NCBI GenBank assembly: GCA_013289615.1
Contig: JABCZO010000009.1
Location: forward strand, 1-64,000
DNA: 64,000 nt
From: Gammaproteobacteria bacterium
GTDB taxonomy: Bacteria > Pseudomonadota > Gammaproteobacteria > Steroidobacterales > Steroidobacteraceae
Direction: 5' to 3'
The first letter of the stretch is position 1. Each line of letters starts with the position of its first letter. Below the pieces are notes generated by a model. It was not told the DNA's origin, did not search any database, and worked only from the letters and a program-made list of their open reading frames with translations. Below are positions 17,639-26,279 of this stretch, piece by piece. Both the position numbers and the translations under genes were made by a program.

Positions 17639-20076
17639 TGCCGCCGCGGGGTCCCGCTCGGCGGCCGCGCGCGCCCGCGGCGACGCTGCCGATCGCATTG
17701 CTGGCGCTGTCGGGCAGCGCTCTCGGCGCACCGTTGACCGGCCTGTCGGGCATGCAACTGGTGCAGGTGATCGACACCGACGAGCGCGACGGTCACGCGG
17801 ATATTTCGGTGCTGTTTGCCTGCACCGTGCACTACCTGGGCAACGCCCCTTTGAACCACGGCAAGAACACGGTGATCACCCTTCGCCTTGGGCCCGATTG
17901 CGGGCCGTTCCTGGGGGGGATAAATCCGGAGTTTCCGCTGGTCGGCGGCGGCGCGCAGCTGGTCTCCGGAGCGCGCCTGGAGTCGGTAGTCCCGGGTGAG
18001 GTGACGCTTGAATTCAGCTTCACCCGTGATCTGGATTTTGTGATGGCACCGACTTCCAACGGGCAGGGACTGCGCATCCGGCTGCTCAACACCACGCGCA
18101 AGCAAGCGGGCGGCTTTGCAACGTTGAACGAGGCACCGGAGGGATATGCCGTCAACCTGGACTCCTCATTGGAAAAAATCGATCCGGCAGTGGTGCAATC
18201 GGCAGCCACGCTGCTGGGAGCCGCCGCGTATGTCTCGGAGGCAGACCTCGAGGACAAGCACTGGTATCGGCTTCGCGTGGGCCCGTTCACGACCCGCCTG
18301 GAGGCGGAGCGCGTGCTGCGTATTGCGCAGTCGAGCTACCCGCGCGCCTGGATCGCGATCAACGATGAGACTGCGGACCTGACGGCCGTGGAACGCGCCG
18401 CCGTGCAGGCGGTCGGCGCCAGCGGCAAGACCGACGCCGCGCTTGCCGATGAGCAACGCGTGCAGATTCTGCGCGATGCGCGCGTCGCGCTCGCCAAGCG
18501 CCAGTTCCCCGAGGCGGTCGAGCTGTTGACGCGCCTGGTGCGCCAGCCCGAGTACCCGGGCAGGGCCGACGCCCAGGAGCTGATTGGCCTGGTTCGTGAG
18601 CGAGCCGGCCAGCTCGCGCATGCCAAGGCCGAGTACGAGGAGTACCTGCGCCGCTACCCGCAGGGGCCGGCCGCGGATCGGGTACGCAGCCGCCTGCTGG
18701 CGCTCGCCACCGCACCGCAGAGCCCGGAGTCGGCGGGTGAATTCGGCGGCGCGCCGCCCAAGAGCACCTGGAGCATCGTCGGGAGCGGGGCGGTCACTTA
18801 TGAGTACGGCAAGGATCAGATCAGCAGCGGGGGCGTGAGCACCAACAGCACCTCGCTCAATGGCTTTCTGGTCTATGGCGACCTGCTGGTCCGCGACCGC
18901 GGTCAGCGCTACGAATTCACCGGCCGCGCAGACAGCGGCTACACCACCAACCTGGTGCCGAACACCGGTGGCAGCCAGGACCGTACTACCGTGGCCTACG
19001 TCGAACTTGACGATCGGGTGTCGGGACTGAGCGGCAGGGTGGGACGCCAGTCGCTCTCCAGCGTGGGCGACATCGGCCTGTTCGACGGCGCCTACGTCGG
19101 CTATCAGCCCGCATCCAAGCTTACGGTCAGCGCGGCGGCGGGTTTTCCGGCATATACCAGCTACTCGCAATTTGGCACGCAACAGAAATTTGCCACGCTG
19201 ACCGTGGAGCTCGGGCCCTATCGCAAGGCCTGGGTATTCGATGGCTACATCTTCGATGAAGTGAATGGCAGTGCGACCGAGCGCCGCGCGCTCGGATTTC
19301 AGACGCGTTATTCGGTGCCGGGCCGCTCGCTGATGCTGCTGGCGGACTACGATATCGCGTTCCAGCAGCTCAATTCAGCGACGCTGATCGGAAACCTGAG
19401 CGCGTGGAATCACTGGGTGTTCGGCTTTGACGCGGATCATCGCCGCAGTCCGCTGCTACTGCTGAGCAACGCCCTGGTCGGCCAGACCGCGACCGACCTG
19501 GCAATGCTGGAGACCGAGTTCACGCCCTCGCAGATCAAGCAGCTCGCGCTCGATCGCACGGCCATCAGCGATACCTTTACGCTGTCGGCGAGCCATCCTC
19601 TCGGTGAGCGCTGGCAATTCATCGGCAACCTGACAGCCCTGCAACTCGGCGGCACGCCCGCCTCCGGCGGCGTAGTCGCCACGCCCTCGACCGGGCTGGA
19701 CAAGACGGTGTCGCTGCAGATGTCCGGCTCGAGCCTGATGCAGACCGGAGACCTGCATTTCTTCGGCGTGCGCTACGATAATTCTCCGCTCGCGCGCAGT
19801 GAAACCGTGTCGTGGGACGCGCGCTTCGTGCTGCCCGGGGCCTGGCGCTTCGGACCGCGCTTCAGCGTCGAGCGACTGCAGGATCCGGAACTCGGTGGCA
19901 CTCAGATGCTGTATCTGCCGGAGCTGCGCAGCGACTGGACCGGCCGCAGGACGGTGTTCGAATTCATTGGAGGCTACCAGTTGCAGCAGCAGCAGGCGCT
20001 GGTCGGGCAGAACCAGAACGGTGCGGAAGCCGCACGCCACCTGTACGTGTCGGCGGCGTACCGAGTGCGCTTCTGA
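17638..20076 (+). CDS. SPOR-TPR-outer-membrane beta-barrel protein (cytochrome partner)
   Basis: 812 residues from ATG 17638, which overlaps the 46-heme stop. The longer open frame upstream is only the shadow of the cytochrome gene. Layout: signal sequence (about 1-30); an N-terminal beta domain; a SPOR-like segment around 208-245 (HWYRLRVGPFTTRLEAERVL); helical TPR-like repeats (about 275-365, VALAKRQFPEAVELLTRLV and AKAEYEEYLRRYPQG); and from about 378 a long series of alternating amphipathic strands with aromatic girdles, ending in the outer-membrane signature YVSAAYRVRF. I infer an outer-membrane porin that could sheath or dock the multiheme cytochromes, analogous in logic to MtrB/PioB but with extra periplasmic domains. 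Homology to those porins cannot be shown here. Confidence 0.75.
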   Translation: MPPRGPARRPRAPAATLPIALLALSGSALGAPLTGLSGMQLVQVIDTDERDGHADISVLFACTVHYLGNAPLNHGKNTVITLRLGPDCGPFLGGINPEFPLVGGGAQLVSGARLESVVPGEVTLEFSFTRDLDFVMAPTSNGQGLRIRLLNTTRKQAGGFATLNEAPEGYAVNLDSSLEKIDPAVVQSAATLLGAAAYVSEADLEDKHWYRLRVGPFTTRLEAERVLRIAQSSYPRAWIAINDETADLTAVERAAVQAVGASGKTDAALADEQRVQILRDARVALAKRQFPEAVELLTRLVRQPEYPGRADAQELIGLVRERAGQLAHAKAEYEEYLRRYPQGPAADRVRSRLLALATAPQSPESAGEFGGAPPKSTWSIVGSGAVTYEYGKDQISSGGVSTNSTSLNGFLVYGDLLVRDRGQRYEFTGRADSGYTTNLVPNTGGSQDRTTVAYVELDDRVSGLSGRVGRQSLSSVGDIGLFDGAYVGYQPASKLTVSAAAGFPAYTSYSQFGTQQKFATLTVELGPYRKAWVFDGYIFDEVNGSATERRALGFQTRYSVPGRSLMLLADYDIAFQQLNSATLIGNLSAWNHWVFGFDADHRRSPLLLLSNALVGQTATDLAMLETEFTPSQIKQLALDRTAISDTFTLSASHPLGERWQFIGNLTALQLGGTPASGGVVATPSTGLDKTVSLQMSGSSLMQTGDLHFFGVRYDNSPLARSETVSWDARFVLPGAWRFGPRFSVERLQDPELGGTQMLYLPELRSDWTGRRTVFEFIGGYQLQQQQALVGQNQNGAEAARHLYVSAAYRVRF

Positions 20077-20130
20077 TATGCCCGCCATCATGGACAAGGC
20101 CATCAGTCGCCAGTGGGGAGCTGCCTGATC

Positions 20131-22113
20131 ATGCGGTACCCGAAGTGCCGTGCGCGCATTGCATCCTGTCTCGCGATCAGCCTGCTCGGATCGGCGCTGT
20201 TCGCCAAGCAGCTGCCCTCGAGCGCCAAGGATCCGCTGGAACCGGCACTCGCGGCGCTGCGGACGCTGCAATACCAGCGCGCCATCGGGCTGTTCGATAC
20301 CGCCGCCAATGCGGGCAACACCCGCGCCCAGTATCTGCTCGGCTTGATCTATCTGAACGGCGTCGGTGTCGCCGCCGATCCGACGCGGGCGCGTGCGCTG
20401 CTGCGATCGGCGGCCGAACACGGCTACGGCGCGGCCGCCTACGTGCTGGCCGGGGAACTGGCGAGGGACACGCCGCCGGATCCTGCCGCTGTGCGCCAGT
20501 GGCTCGATCGCGCCGCCGCGCTCGGTTACGCACGGGCCACGGATGCGCTCAAATCGGAGCGGCCGCTGCTCGATCGGCAGACGCGCGGTGAGACGGACAG
20601 CGCCCTGCTCGGCGCCTGGGTCATCGACTGCGCCGTCGCGAATGATGCCGCGGAGCTGCGCCGGCTCGGTGCCGCGGCCGCATCGACGCGCGATGAGTTC
20701 GGTCGCAGCGCGCTGGCGCGTGCGGTCGAGGCGGGCGCACCGGACGCGGCGCTGGCGCTGCTGGATCTGGGAGCCAACGTCAACGCCAAGGATCAGTTCG
20801 GGACCACTGCGCTGATGCTGGCGGCCGAGCGGCCTGACACACGATTGGCCGAGCTGCTGCTGCAGCGTGGCGCGGATACTAAAGTCGCCGACGCTGAGCA
20901 GCGTACGGCATTGTTTTACGCGGCCCGTGCCGACCGCCCCGCAGCCATTGATGTCCTGCAACGCGCCGGCGCTGCACTCGATGCACAGGACAGCCATGCC
21001 TACACGCTGCTCGATGAGGCGATCGCGATGCGCGCGGACGCTGCCGCATCCGCGCTGCGTACCCTGGGCGTCAAGGCTAGCGTGGTGATGGCGGAACGCC
21101 GGGCAAGTGGCAAGTTTGATCCGGTGCACCCGGGGGAGATCTACCGCGGCTGGCAGACACTGGCGCTGGCGATCGCGCGTAACGACACGGCCACCGTGCG
21201 GCAACTGCTCGGCGCCGACGGCGATGCCAACCTGCGGCTGCCGCAGGGCGATACGCTGCTGCAGGTGGCCGCCGACGCGCACGCGCTCGACAGCATGGCG
21301 CTATTGCTGGCGCACGGCGCCAATCCGACACTGACCGATCGTGGCGGTCATAGCGTGTTGTGGCTGGCTGCGACACGTAATGATTCTGCGATTATCAAGG
21401 CGCTGCTCGCTGGCGGTGTCGGGGCCGACAGTCATGCCGCGGGGGAAGAGACGCCGCTGTGCGCGGCGATCCGCGCGCGCCAGGCCGACAGTGTCCAATG
21501 GCTGCTGGACGCAGGGGCCAAGGTGGATGCCACTGAGGATCGCGGCCTGACGCCGCTGATGATTGCCGCTGCCGACGGCAACGCGGGCCTGGTTCGGCAG
21601 CTGCTGGCACACCACGCCAGTCTCGCTGCCCAGGATCGCGAGCGCCGTACCGCCCTGTGGTACGCGGCCTGGTCGGGAACGCCCGACACCGTGGACGCGC
21701 TGCTTGCGGTCGGCGCCGATCCGGACGCGGCCGATGCGCTGGGTCTGAACAGCCTGCATGCGGCGGCAGCGCATGGGCAGGCCGGCGTGATCGCACGGCT
21801 GCTGGCCCACGACGCACGCATCAACGCGCGCAGCGCTGCAGGCGACACGCCGCTGCTGATCGCCGCCGCCAGCGGTCGGGACGATGCGGTGAAGCTGCTG
21901 CTGGGAAAATCTGCGGCGCTGGATGTGCAAGACAGCGCCGGGGATACCGCGTTGATTGCCGCCAGCCGCGGCGGCTTCACGGCGATCTGCCACGCGCTGG
22001 TGCTCGCCGGAGCCAACAAGGCACTGCGCAACGGCGCCCAGGTCTCCGCGGCCGATGTCGCCGGCGGTCGCGGCTTCAGCGCGCTGGCCAAGGAGCTGGC
22101 CACCAGAACCTGA
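20131..22113 (+). CDS. Exported Sel1-like and ankyrin-repeat protein
   Basis: 660 residues from ATG 20131; the GGGGAG at 20114-20119 is a fitting ribosome binding site, making the GTG at 20113 less likely. A signal sequence (about 1-24) is followed by Sel1-type repeats (ARAQYLLGLIYLNGVGVAADPTRA, about 55-140) and then around a dozen ankyrin repeats to the C-terminus (G.TALMLAAE, LLLQRGADTKVAD, G.TPLLIAAASGRDDAVKLLL). Such proteins are periplasmic scaffolds for protein interaction. Its position right behind the porin gene suggests it organises or protects the electron-conduit proteins (inference). Confidence 0.8.
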   Translation: MRYPKCRARIASCLAISLLGSALFAKQLPSSAKDPLEPALAALRTLQYQRAIGLFDTAANAGNTRAQYLLGLIYLNGVGVAADPTRARALLRSAAEHGYGAAAYVLAGELARDTPPDPAAVRQWLDRAAALGYARATDALKSERPLLDRQTRGETDSALLGAWVIDCAVANDAAELRRLGAAAASTRDEFGRSALARAVEAGAPDAALALLDLGANVNAKDQFGTTALMLAAERPDTRLAELLLQRGADTKVADAEQRTALFYAARADRPAAIDVLQRAGAALDAQDSHAYTLLDEAIAMRADAAASALRTLGVKASVVMAERRASGKFDPVHPGEIYRGWQTLALAIARNDTATVRQLLGADGDANLRLPQGDTLLQVAADAHALDSMALLLAHGANPTLTDRGGHSVLWLAATRNDSAIIKALLAGGVGADSHAAGEETPLCAAIRARQADSVQWLLDAGAKVDATEDRGLTPLMIAAADGNAGLVRQLLAHHASLAAQDRERRTALWYAAWSGTPDTVDALLAVGADPDAADALGLNSLHAAAAHGQAGVIARLLAHDARINARSAAGDTPLLIAAASGRDDAVKLLLGKSAALDVQDSAGDTALIAASRGGFTAICHALVLAGANKALRNGAQVSAADVAGGRGFSALAKELATRT

Positions 22114-22146
22114 ACGCGGCTGCCGCTCGCGCGGCGGGCACTTGCC

Positions 22147-23409
22147 TCAATAGGCGAAGTAAGGTCCGGTGTAGACACCGGCGATGCGTTGATCGATCCC
22201 GATGTAGATTTTTCTGCCGTAGAAGTACGGCATGCCCCACACGAAGGTGGTTGATCCGCCGCCGCCGGCGAGGCCGGCGAGGGCGGCCGCACCGGCTACA
22301 AAGAAATTGGGATTGTTGACCGCAAACTGCACCGTGCTGCTGGCGTTGAATGCACCGACGCCGCTGTTGACCGCCGATAATGGCAGCGGCGCGGCGGTCG
22401 GGCAGTAGTAACCGACGAACCCGCCGCTGGCGCAGGTGGCAATGCTTTGATCGTTGAAATCGTAGGCATCGGCTCCGGAATCGATCCACGCCGGCAGCCC
22501 CGCAGCGCCATTGAAGTTCGCGGTGAAGTCGCCGGCCGCGTTCGTCCCCAGCACCGTCAGGTTGTTCGCCGGTAGCGCATTGTCGGTCTGGGTGCCCAGA
22601 CCAAAGATGAGTGAACCCTGGAGCGTTGCGTCGCCGTTCGCATTCTGCAGAGCAGGCAGATCGACGATGATGCCGTTGTTATCCGCGGCAAACATCGCCA
22701 CCGGATTGGTGACCTGTGCGGTGAGCGCGACATTCTCGGCCGTACACACCCCGGCCGCTCCGGCGGTGCAGCCGTAGTACAGCGGCATCGGGCTAGGTGC
22801 GCTCACGCAAGCCGCGCCGCAGTCCTGGGCGAAGACGCCGACGCCGAGTACGCCATTGGCAGAGAAGCCGGAAACCGAGTTGATCAGCGAGGCGTTGGCC
22901 CCGCAGCTGGACGGCGGCGGGGCATAGGCGAGGGTGTCATCCATCACCTGGATCGGAAGATCGGTGGCGATCTCGCCCGCCAGCGTGACATCGGCCAGCG
23001 CCACCGGTCCCCAGGTCTGGCCGCCCCCGAAGGTCACGCATTCCTCGATGGTGCGATTGCTGCTGTCGCTCTCGTTCGTCAGCGCCACCTTGTTCGCCGC
23101 CAGAACCGAGCCGACCAGCCGCAGACCCCAGGAGCCGGTGTCGAGCAGGACATGATCGATGTCTGCGCACTGGGTCGCACTGCCGTGCGCACAAACCTTT
23201 AGCGTCACGTAGCCATGATTGATCGCGCCGCTGGCAGCAGCGGGCCCGCCATCGATCGTCAGGGCGATGGTATTGAGCACCGGTGGTGGTGGCGGAGGAG
23301 GGCTGCTCGCCGCCGCCTTGGTGCCATTGCCGCCGACGCAGGCACTCAGCACACTGCCGGCCAGCAGGCTCGCCGCCAGCACGATTCCCAGATGCAGCAT
23401 CCAGCGCAT
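22147..23409 (-). CDS. DUF3443 family lipoprotein with aspartic-protease-like fold
   Basis: 420 residues with a lipoprotein signal (LLAGSVLSAC, lipidated C24) and a Pro-rich linker. Two motifs, VLLDTGSWGLRL and AWIDSGADAYDF, sit at the spacing of the two catalytic lobes of pepsin-like aspartic proteases; many Cys suggest disulfides. DUF3443 proteins are commonly paired with DUF2844, as here (13 nt upstream). A secreted or outer-membrane protease-like role is inferred; catalysis is not demonstrated for the family as far as I know. Confidence 0.82.
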   Translation of the reverse strand: MRWMLHLGIVLAASLLAGSVLSACVGGNGTKAAASSPPPPPPPVLNTIALTIDGGPAAASGAINHGYVTLKVCAHGSATQCADIDHVLLDTGSWGLRLVGSVLAANKVALTNESDSSNRTIEECVTFGGGQTWGPVALADVTLAGEIATDLPIQVMDDTLAYAPPPSSCGANASLINSVSGFSANGVLGVGVFAQDCGAACVSAPSPMPLYYGCTAGAAGVCTAENVALTAQVTNPVAMFAADNNGIIVDLPALQNANGDATLQGSLIFGLGTQTDNALPANNLTVLGTNAAGDFTANFNGAAGLPAWIDSGADAYDFNDQSIATCASGGFVGYYCPTAAPLPLSAVNSGVGAFNASSTVQFAVNNPNFFVAGAAALAGLAGGGGSTTFVWGMPYFYGRKIYIGIDQRIAGVYTGPYFAY

Positions 23410-23422
23410 GTCAGGCTTTGGG

Positions 23423-23878
23423 CTAGCGAAGATCAGCGACGCTCACGCCCGCGGGCATGAGTGCGGGCAGATAGGCCCGTCCGCTATAGGCCCGCAGGTG
23501 TCCACTCGACTCGACGATCAGGTCCGCGAGCGCGATGCGCACGGATCGGTTGCGTCCCGGGGTTTTTAGCGCTGCCAGTCCGGCCGCGTAGGCGCCGAAG
23601 TAATTGCCGAGCAGCAGCTGCAGATCGGGTGGCACCGGCCCGGCCCAGCTCAGCGCAAAGACGGTGCCGCCGCGAGTGACGAACTCGCGCACCGTCAGGC
23701 CGGCCGCCGCGTCGATCTCGTGCACGTCGTAATCCACCAGGCCAGTGGTACGCACCACGCCGTGCAGCACGATCGAATCCGCCTGGACGCTCGACAGGTC
23801 GCTGCCGAGATGGGCACTAACCGAGCCGCTCCACACCAGCATTGAACCAAGTTGCAGAACAGCCAGTCTGCTGATCAT
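23423..23878 (-). CDS. DUF2844 family exported protein
   Basis: 151 residues from ATG 23878. The open frame continues to 24142, but this ATG is followed by a signal peptide (MISRLAVLQLGSMLVWSGSVSA) and the upstream extension looks non-coding. The mature part has the DUF2844 pattern: YDVHEIDAAAGLTVREFVTRGGTVFALSWAGPVPPDL and LLGNYFGAYAAG. Always seen beside DUF3443 genes; probably co-transcribed with the lipoprotein gene downstream. Function unknown. Confidence 0.8.
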   Translation of the reverse strand: MISRLAVLQLGSMLVWSGSVSAHLGSDLSSVQADSIVLHGVVRTTGLVDYDVHEIDAAAGLTVREFVTRGGTVFALSWAGPVPPDLQLLLGNYFGAYAAGLAALKTPGRNRSVRIALADLIVESSGHLRAYSGRAYLPALMPAGVSVADLR

Positions 23879-24045
23879 GGGGTTAGAATCCACCAATTCG
23901 CGTTGCCATACAAGCGAGCGGCCGTTTACTGTTGGCATGCGGCAGCGGTAACTGCCGGATCGATCGCGGCTCACGGTTGCAGGATAGCGCAAAGCGCCGG
24001 AGCTGCGGATCGGTAGCCATATTGCGACACATTCGAGGTGCGTTA

Positions 24046-24660
24046 GTGCTGAAACGGCAGGCAAATATCGTGGGCGCACCGGCGCGTCGGCTGAGCTGGA
24101 TGCTGGCGCTGGCACTATTGCCCCTGCTGGGGGCTTGCGCATCGCCCTCGAGAGCGCAAACCAGGGAGCTGCTGGACGAATCGAGCGGCTCGACGTTGCT
24201 GATTGTTCAGCGGCCGATCGTGTTTGCGCGCGCCAGAACGGACGTGGCGGCCAATGTTCGCGACTATGCCACGGTCGTGGCGCTGCACGAGGATCGCAGC
24301 GGCAAGTATTCGACCTGGCTGATCGTGCATCGCTGGTCGACCGTGGATCCGCGCTTTGCCGGCGCGGCTGGCGCCGGATCGGGACAACTGCGCATCATCG
24401 CCGATGATCGCGAGCTCACGTTCAAAGCTGCCGTGCCGGAACCTTTGTTCTTGCAGCGGCGCAATGGGCTATTCGAACCGAGCACCCACGGGGCGCAGTC
24501 GAGTGCCTATTCGGTGGACTCGCCGACGCTGCATTACATTGCATCAGCGCAGACACTGTCACTGCGCTACAGCGATGACCCATTGCCAATTCCCTATATG
24601 GTATGGGAGGACGGTCGCACGGCGTTGCAGGCATGGCTAGCCGACACGCACACGCCCTGA
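24046..24660 (+). CDS. Hypothetical lipoprotein
   Basis: 204 residues from GTG 24046, preceded by GAGG at 24035-24038. Lipobox LLGAC lies near residue 29. The mature domain contains alternating beta strands (STLLIVQRPIVFARARTDVAANVRDYATVVALHEDRSGKYSTWLIVHRWSTVD is one extended region), with no family I can name. Convergent with the ExeA-FHA gene. Confidence 0.7.
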   Translation: MLKRQANIVGAPARRLSWMLALALLPLLGACASPSRAQTRELLDESSGSTLLIVQRPIVFARARTDVAANVRDYATVVALHEDRSGKYSTWLIVHRWSTVDPRFAGAAGAGSGQLRIIADDRELTFKAAVPEPLFLQRRNGLFEPSTHGAQSSAYSVDSPTLHYIASAQTLSLRYSDDPLPIPYMVWEDGRTALQAWLADTHTP

Positions 24661-24683
24661 GACCCCGACCTATGGCTCGGGTC
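24661..24683. terminator. Possible bidirectional terminator hairpin
   Basis: GACC(c)CGA...TCGGGTC forms a 7-bp stem with one bulged C in the 22-nt gap between convergent genes. There is no T-run, so this is a weak candidate. Confidence 0.3.
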
Positions 24684-26071
24684 TACAGGTACTTCAGCAG
24701 GAAATCGCCGACCAGAATCAGATCGCCGGCGACCAGTTTTTGACGTGCCGTGAGCTTGCCGTTGACCAGCGTGCCGTTGCTACTGCCAAGATCAATCAGG
24801 GTGGTACTGCGGGATGAACCGTTCACCACCGTGACCAGTGCACAGTGCGTGCGGCTCACGTAATTGCTGTCGAGCATCAGATCATTTTCGCGCGCGCGTC
24901 CGATCTTGAGCTGGCCCGGCTTGAGCGGCAGGTCGGCGATAGTGACTGCATTGCGCGTCACGACAAGCCGGAAGCGTGCGGCCGTGGTAGCTTCAGGGGC
25001 TGGCGCAACATCGACAGTGCTGAGCACGCCGGGTTTTGCCGCCGCGCTCGGGACGCCAGGCAGGCTGCGCGCCGGGGCAGAATTTGCCGCGGCCTGCGCC
25101 TCGTCGCTGCGATCTGCGGCGACCTTGCCCACGAGCGGCGCGTCGGCGGGCGCGGCGGATGGCTCGGCATCCGCGCCCGGCTGACTGACAATCGGTGCGA
25201 TTGGCGCGGGAGTCGATCGAACATCCGACGCCTGTAGATTGCGCCAGTGCGGCTCGCGCGTGGCTGCAAGCACCTCTGCCTCGCTGATTCGCTGTAGCGC
25301 GCGACTGCAGGCGAGGCTCATCGCAGCGTCACACAACGCGTTGACCAGCCGCGGGATACCGCGCGAATATTCGAACAAGGTGCGGTAGGTCGGCTTGGCA
25401 AATAGCTCCGGGTCGTGCGCGCCGGCAATGGACAGGCGCCGCTCGATATAGGGCCCGATGCGCTCGGCGGTCATTGGCAGCACCGTGATCGCATCGATCC
25501 TGGCGGCCAGTACATCGCCGCCGGCCCACGCGGGCGGCGCTGCGCTGTCGGCGGGCCCGATCAGGACCAGATCGATCGGAGCGCGCCCGCCGTTTAGCTG
25601 CCTCAATGCGCGCAGTGTCTCAGTCGCAAGCAACTGCGCCTGGTCAACAATCAGCACCGGCCGGCGCCCGAGTGCCGATAGCGCGCGCAGCAAGCGCGGC
25701 AAATCATCCGCTAGCTGATGATCCAGTGGTAGCTGGGAAGGTTGATGCTCAGTAGCGTGGGCATTTTCGGCCGCGCGGACCGCGCCCCTCAGCTGCTCGA
25801 GTATGGCGGGAACCAGCTCATCGGGCGACATCTGCGGTTGGCCGATCCGCAGCGCCATTCGCGACTCGCGCAGCTGCTCCAGCGCGCTCTCAAGCAACAG
25901 CGTCTTGCCAACGCCCGCTTGCCCGCTCAGCACGATGATCGAGCCCTCGCGCCCGAGCGCGCGCACCAAGGCCTCGCGCGAGGCGGCGTACGCCGCGTCT
26001 AGATGCAGGAACTCGCGATCGGGTCGCAGCCGAAATGGCAGCCGTTGCAGTCCGAAGAACTTGAGATACAT
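24683..26071 (-). CDS. ExeA/MshM-like AAA ATPase fused to a C-terminal FHA domain
   Basis: 462 residues from ATG 26071, where the protein begins with the ExeA-type signature MYLKFFGLQRLPFRL; the open frame extends upstream without support. Walker A is GQAGVGKT (50-57). Walker B reads VLIVDQAQ (139-146), so the usual DE pair is D143-Q144, which may impair hydrolysis. A flexible Ala/Pro-rich linker leads to a forkhead-associated domain (about 385-460) with the phosphothreonine-binding motifs IGR, SRTHC and SSNGTLVNG. ExeA-type proteins help assemble type II/type IV secretion complexes, and such an operon lies at 56119-64000. The FHA domain suggests Thr-phosphorylation-dependent recruitment. Confidence 0.85.
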   Translation of the reverse strand: MYLKFFGLQRLPFRLRPDREFLHLDAAYAASREALVRALGREGSIIVLSGQAGVGKTLLLESALEQLRESRMALRIGQPQMSPDELVPAILEQLRGAVRAAENAHATEHQPSQLPLDHQLADDLPRLLRALSALGRRPVLIVDQAQLLATETLRALRQLNGGRAPIDLVLIGPADSAAPPAWAGGDVLAARIDAITVLPMTAERIGPYIERRLSIAGAHDPELFAKPTYRTLFEYSRGIPRLVNALCDAAMSLACSRALQRISEAEVLAATREPHWRNLQASDVRSTPAPIAPIVSQPGADAEPSAAPADAPLVGKVAADRSDEAQAAANSAPARSLPGVPSAAAKPGVLSTVDVAPAPEATTAARFRLVVTRNAVTIADLPLKPGQLKIGRARENDLMLDSNYVSRTHCALVTVVNGSSRSTTLIDLGSSNGTLVNGKLTARQKLVAGDLILVGDFLLKYL

Positions 26072-26279
26072 CGAGCCGGGTCCGCCTGTGAAGATCTTAT
26101 TATGGAACGTCCAGTGACAAAATTGCGCCGCCTGGCGTCCCCTACGCTGTTTCCCGACCTTCAATGCCAGCAGTGCGTGCGCGTAGAGTGGAGCCAATCG
26201 AAATATCACACAACCGGGCCGTGGACCGCGGCCCGGAACGTCTGCGGCGATCGACATTCACCTTGCAGGAGAGTTCCGG

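Noticed and set aside
15305-17731. 808-codon open frame on the minus strand opposite the 46-heme cytochrome
   Set aside because: It is a GC-rich antisense shadow of the repeat region; low-complexity Arg/Gly/Ala content, no signal or family features, no ribosome binding site.
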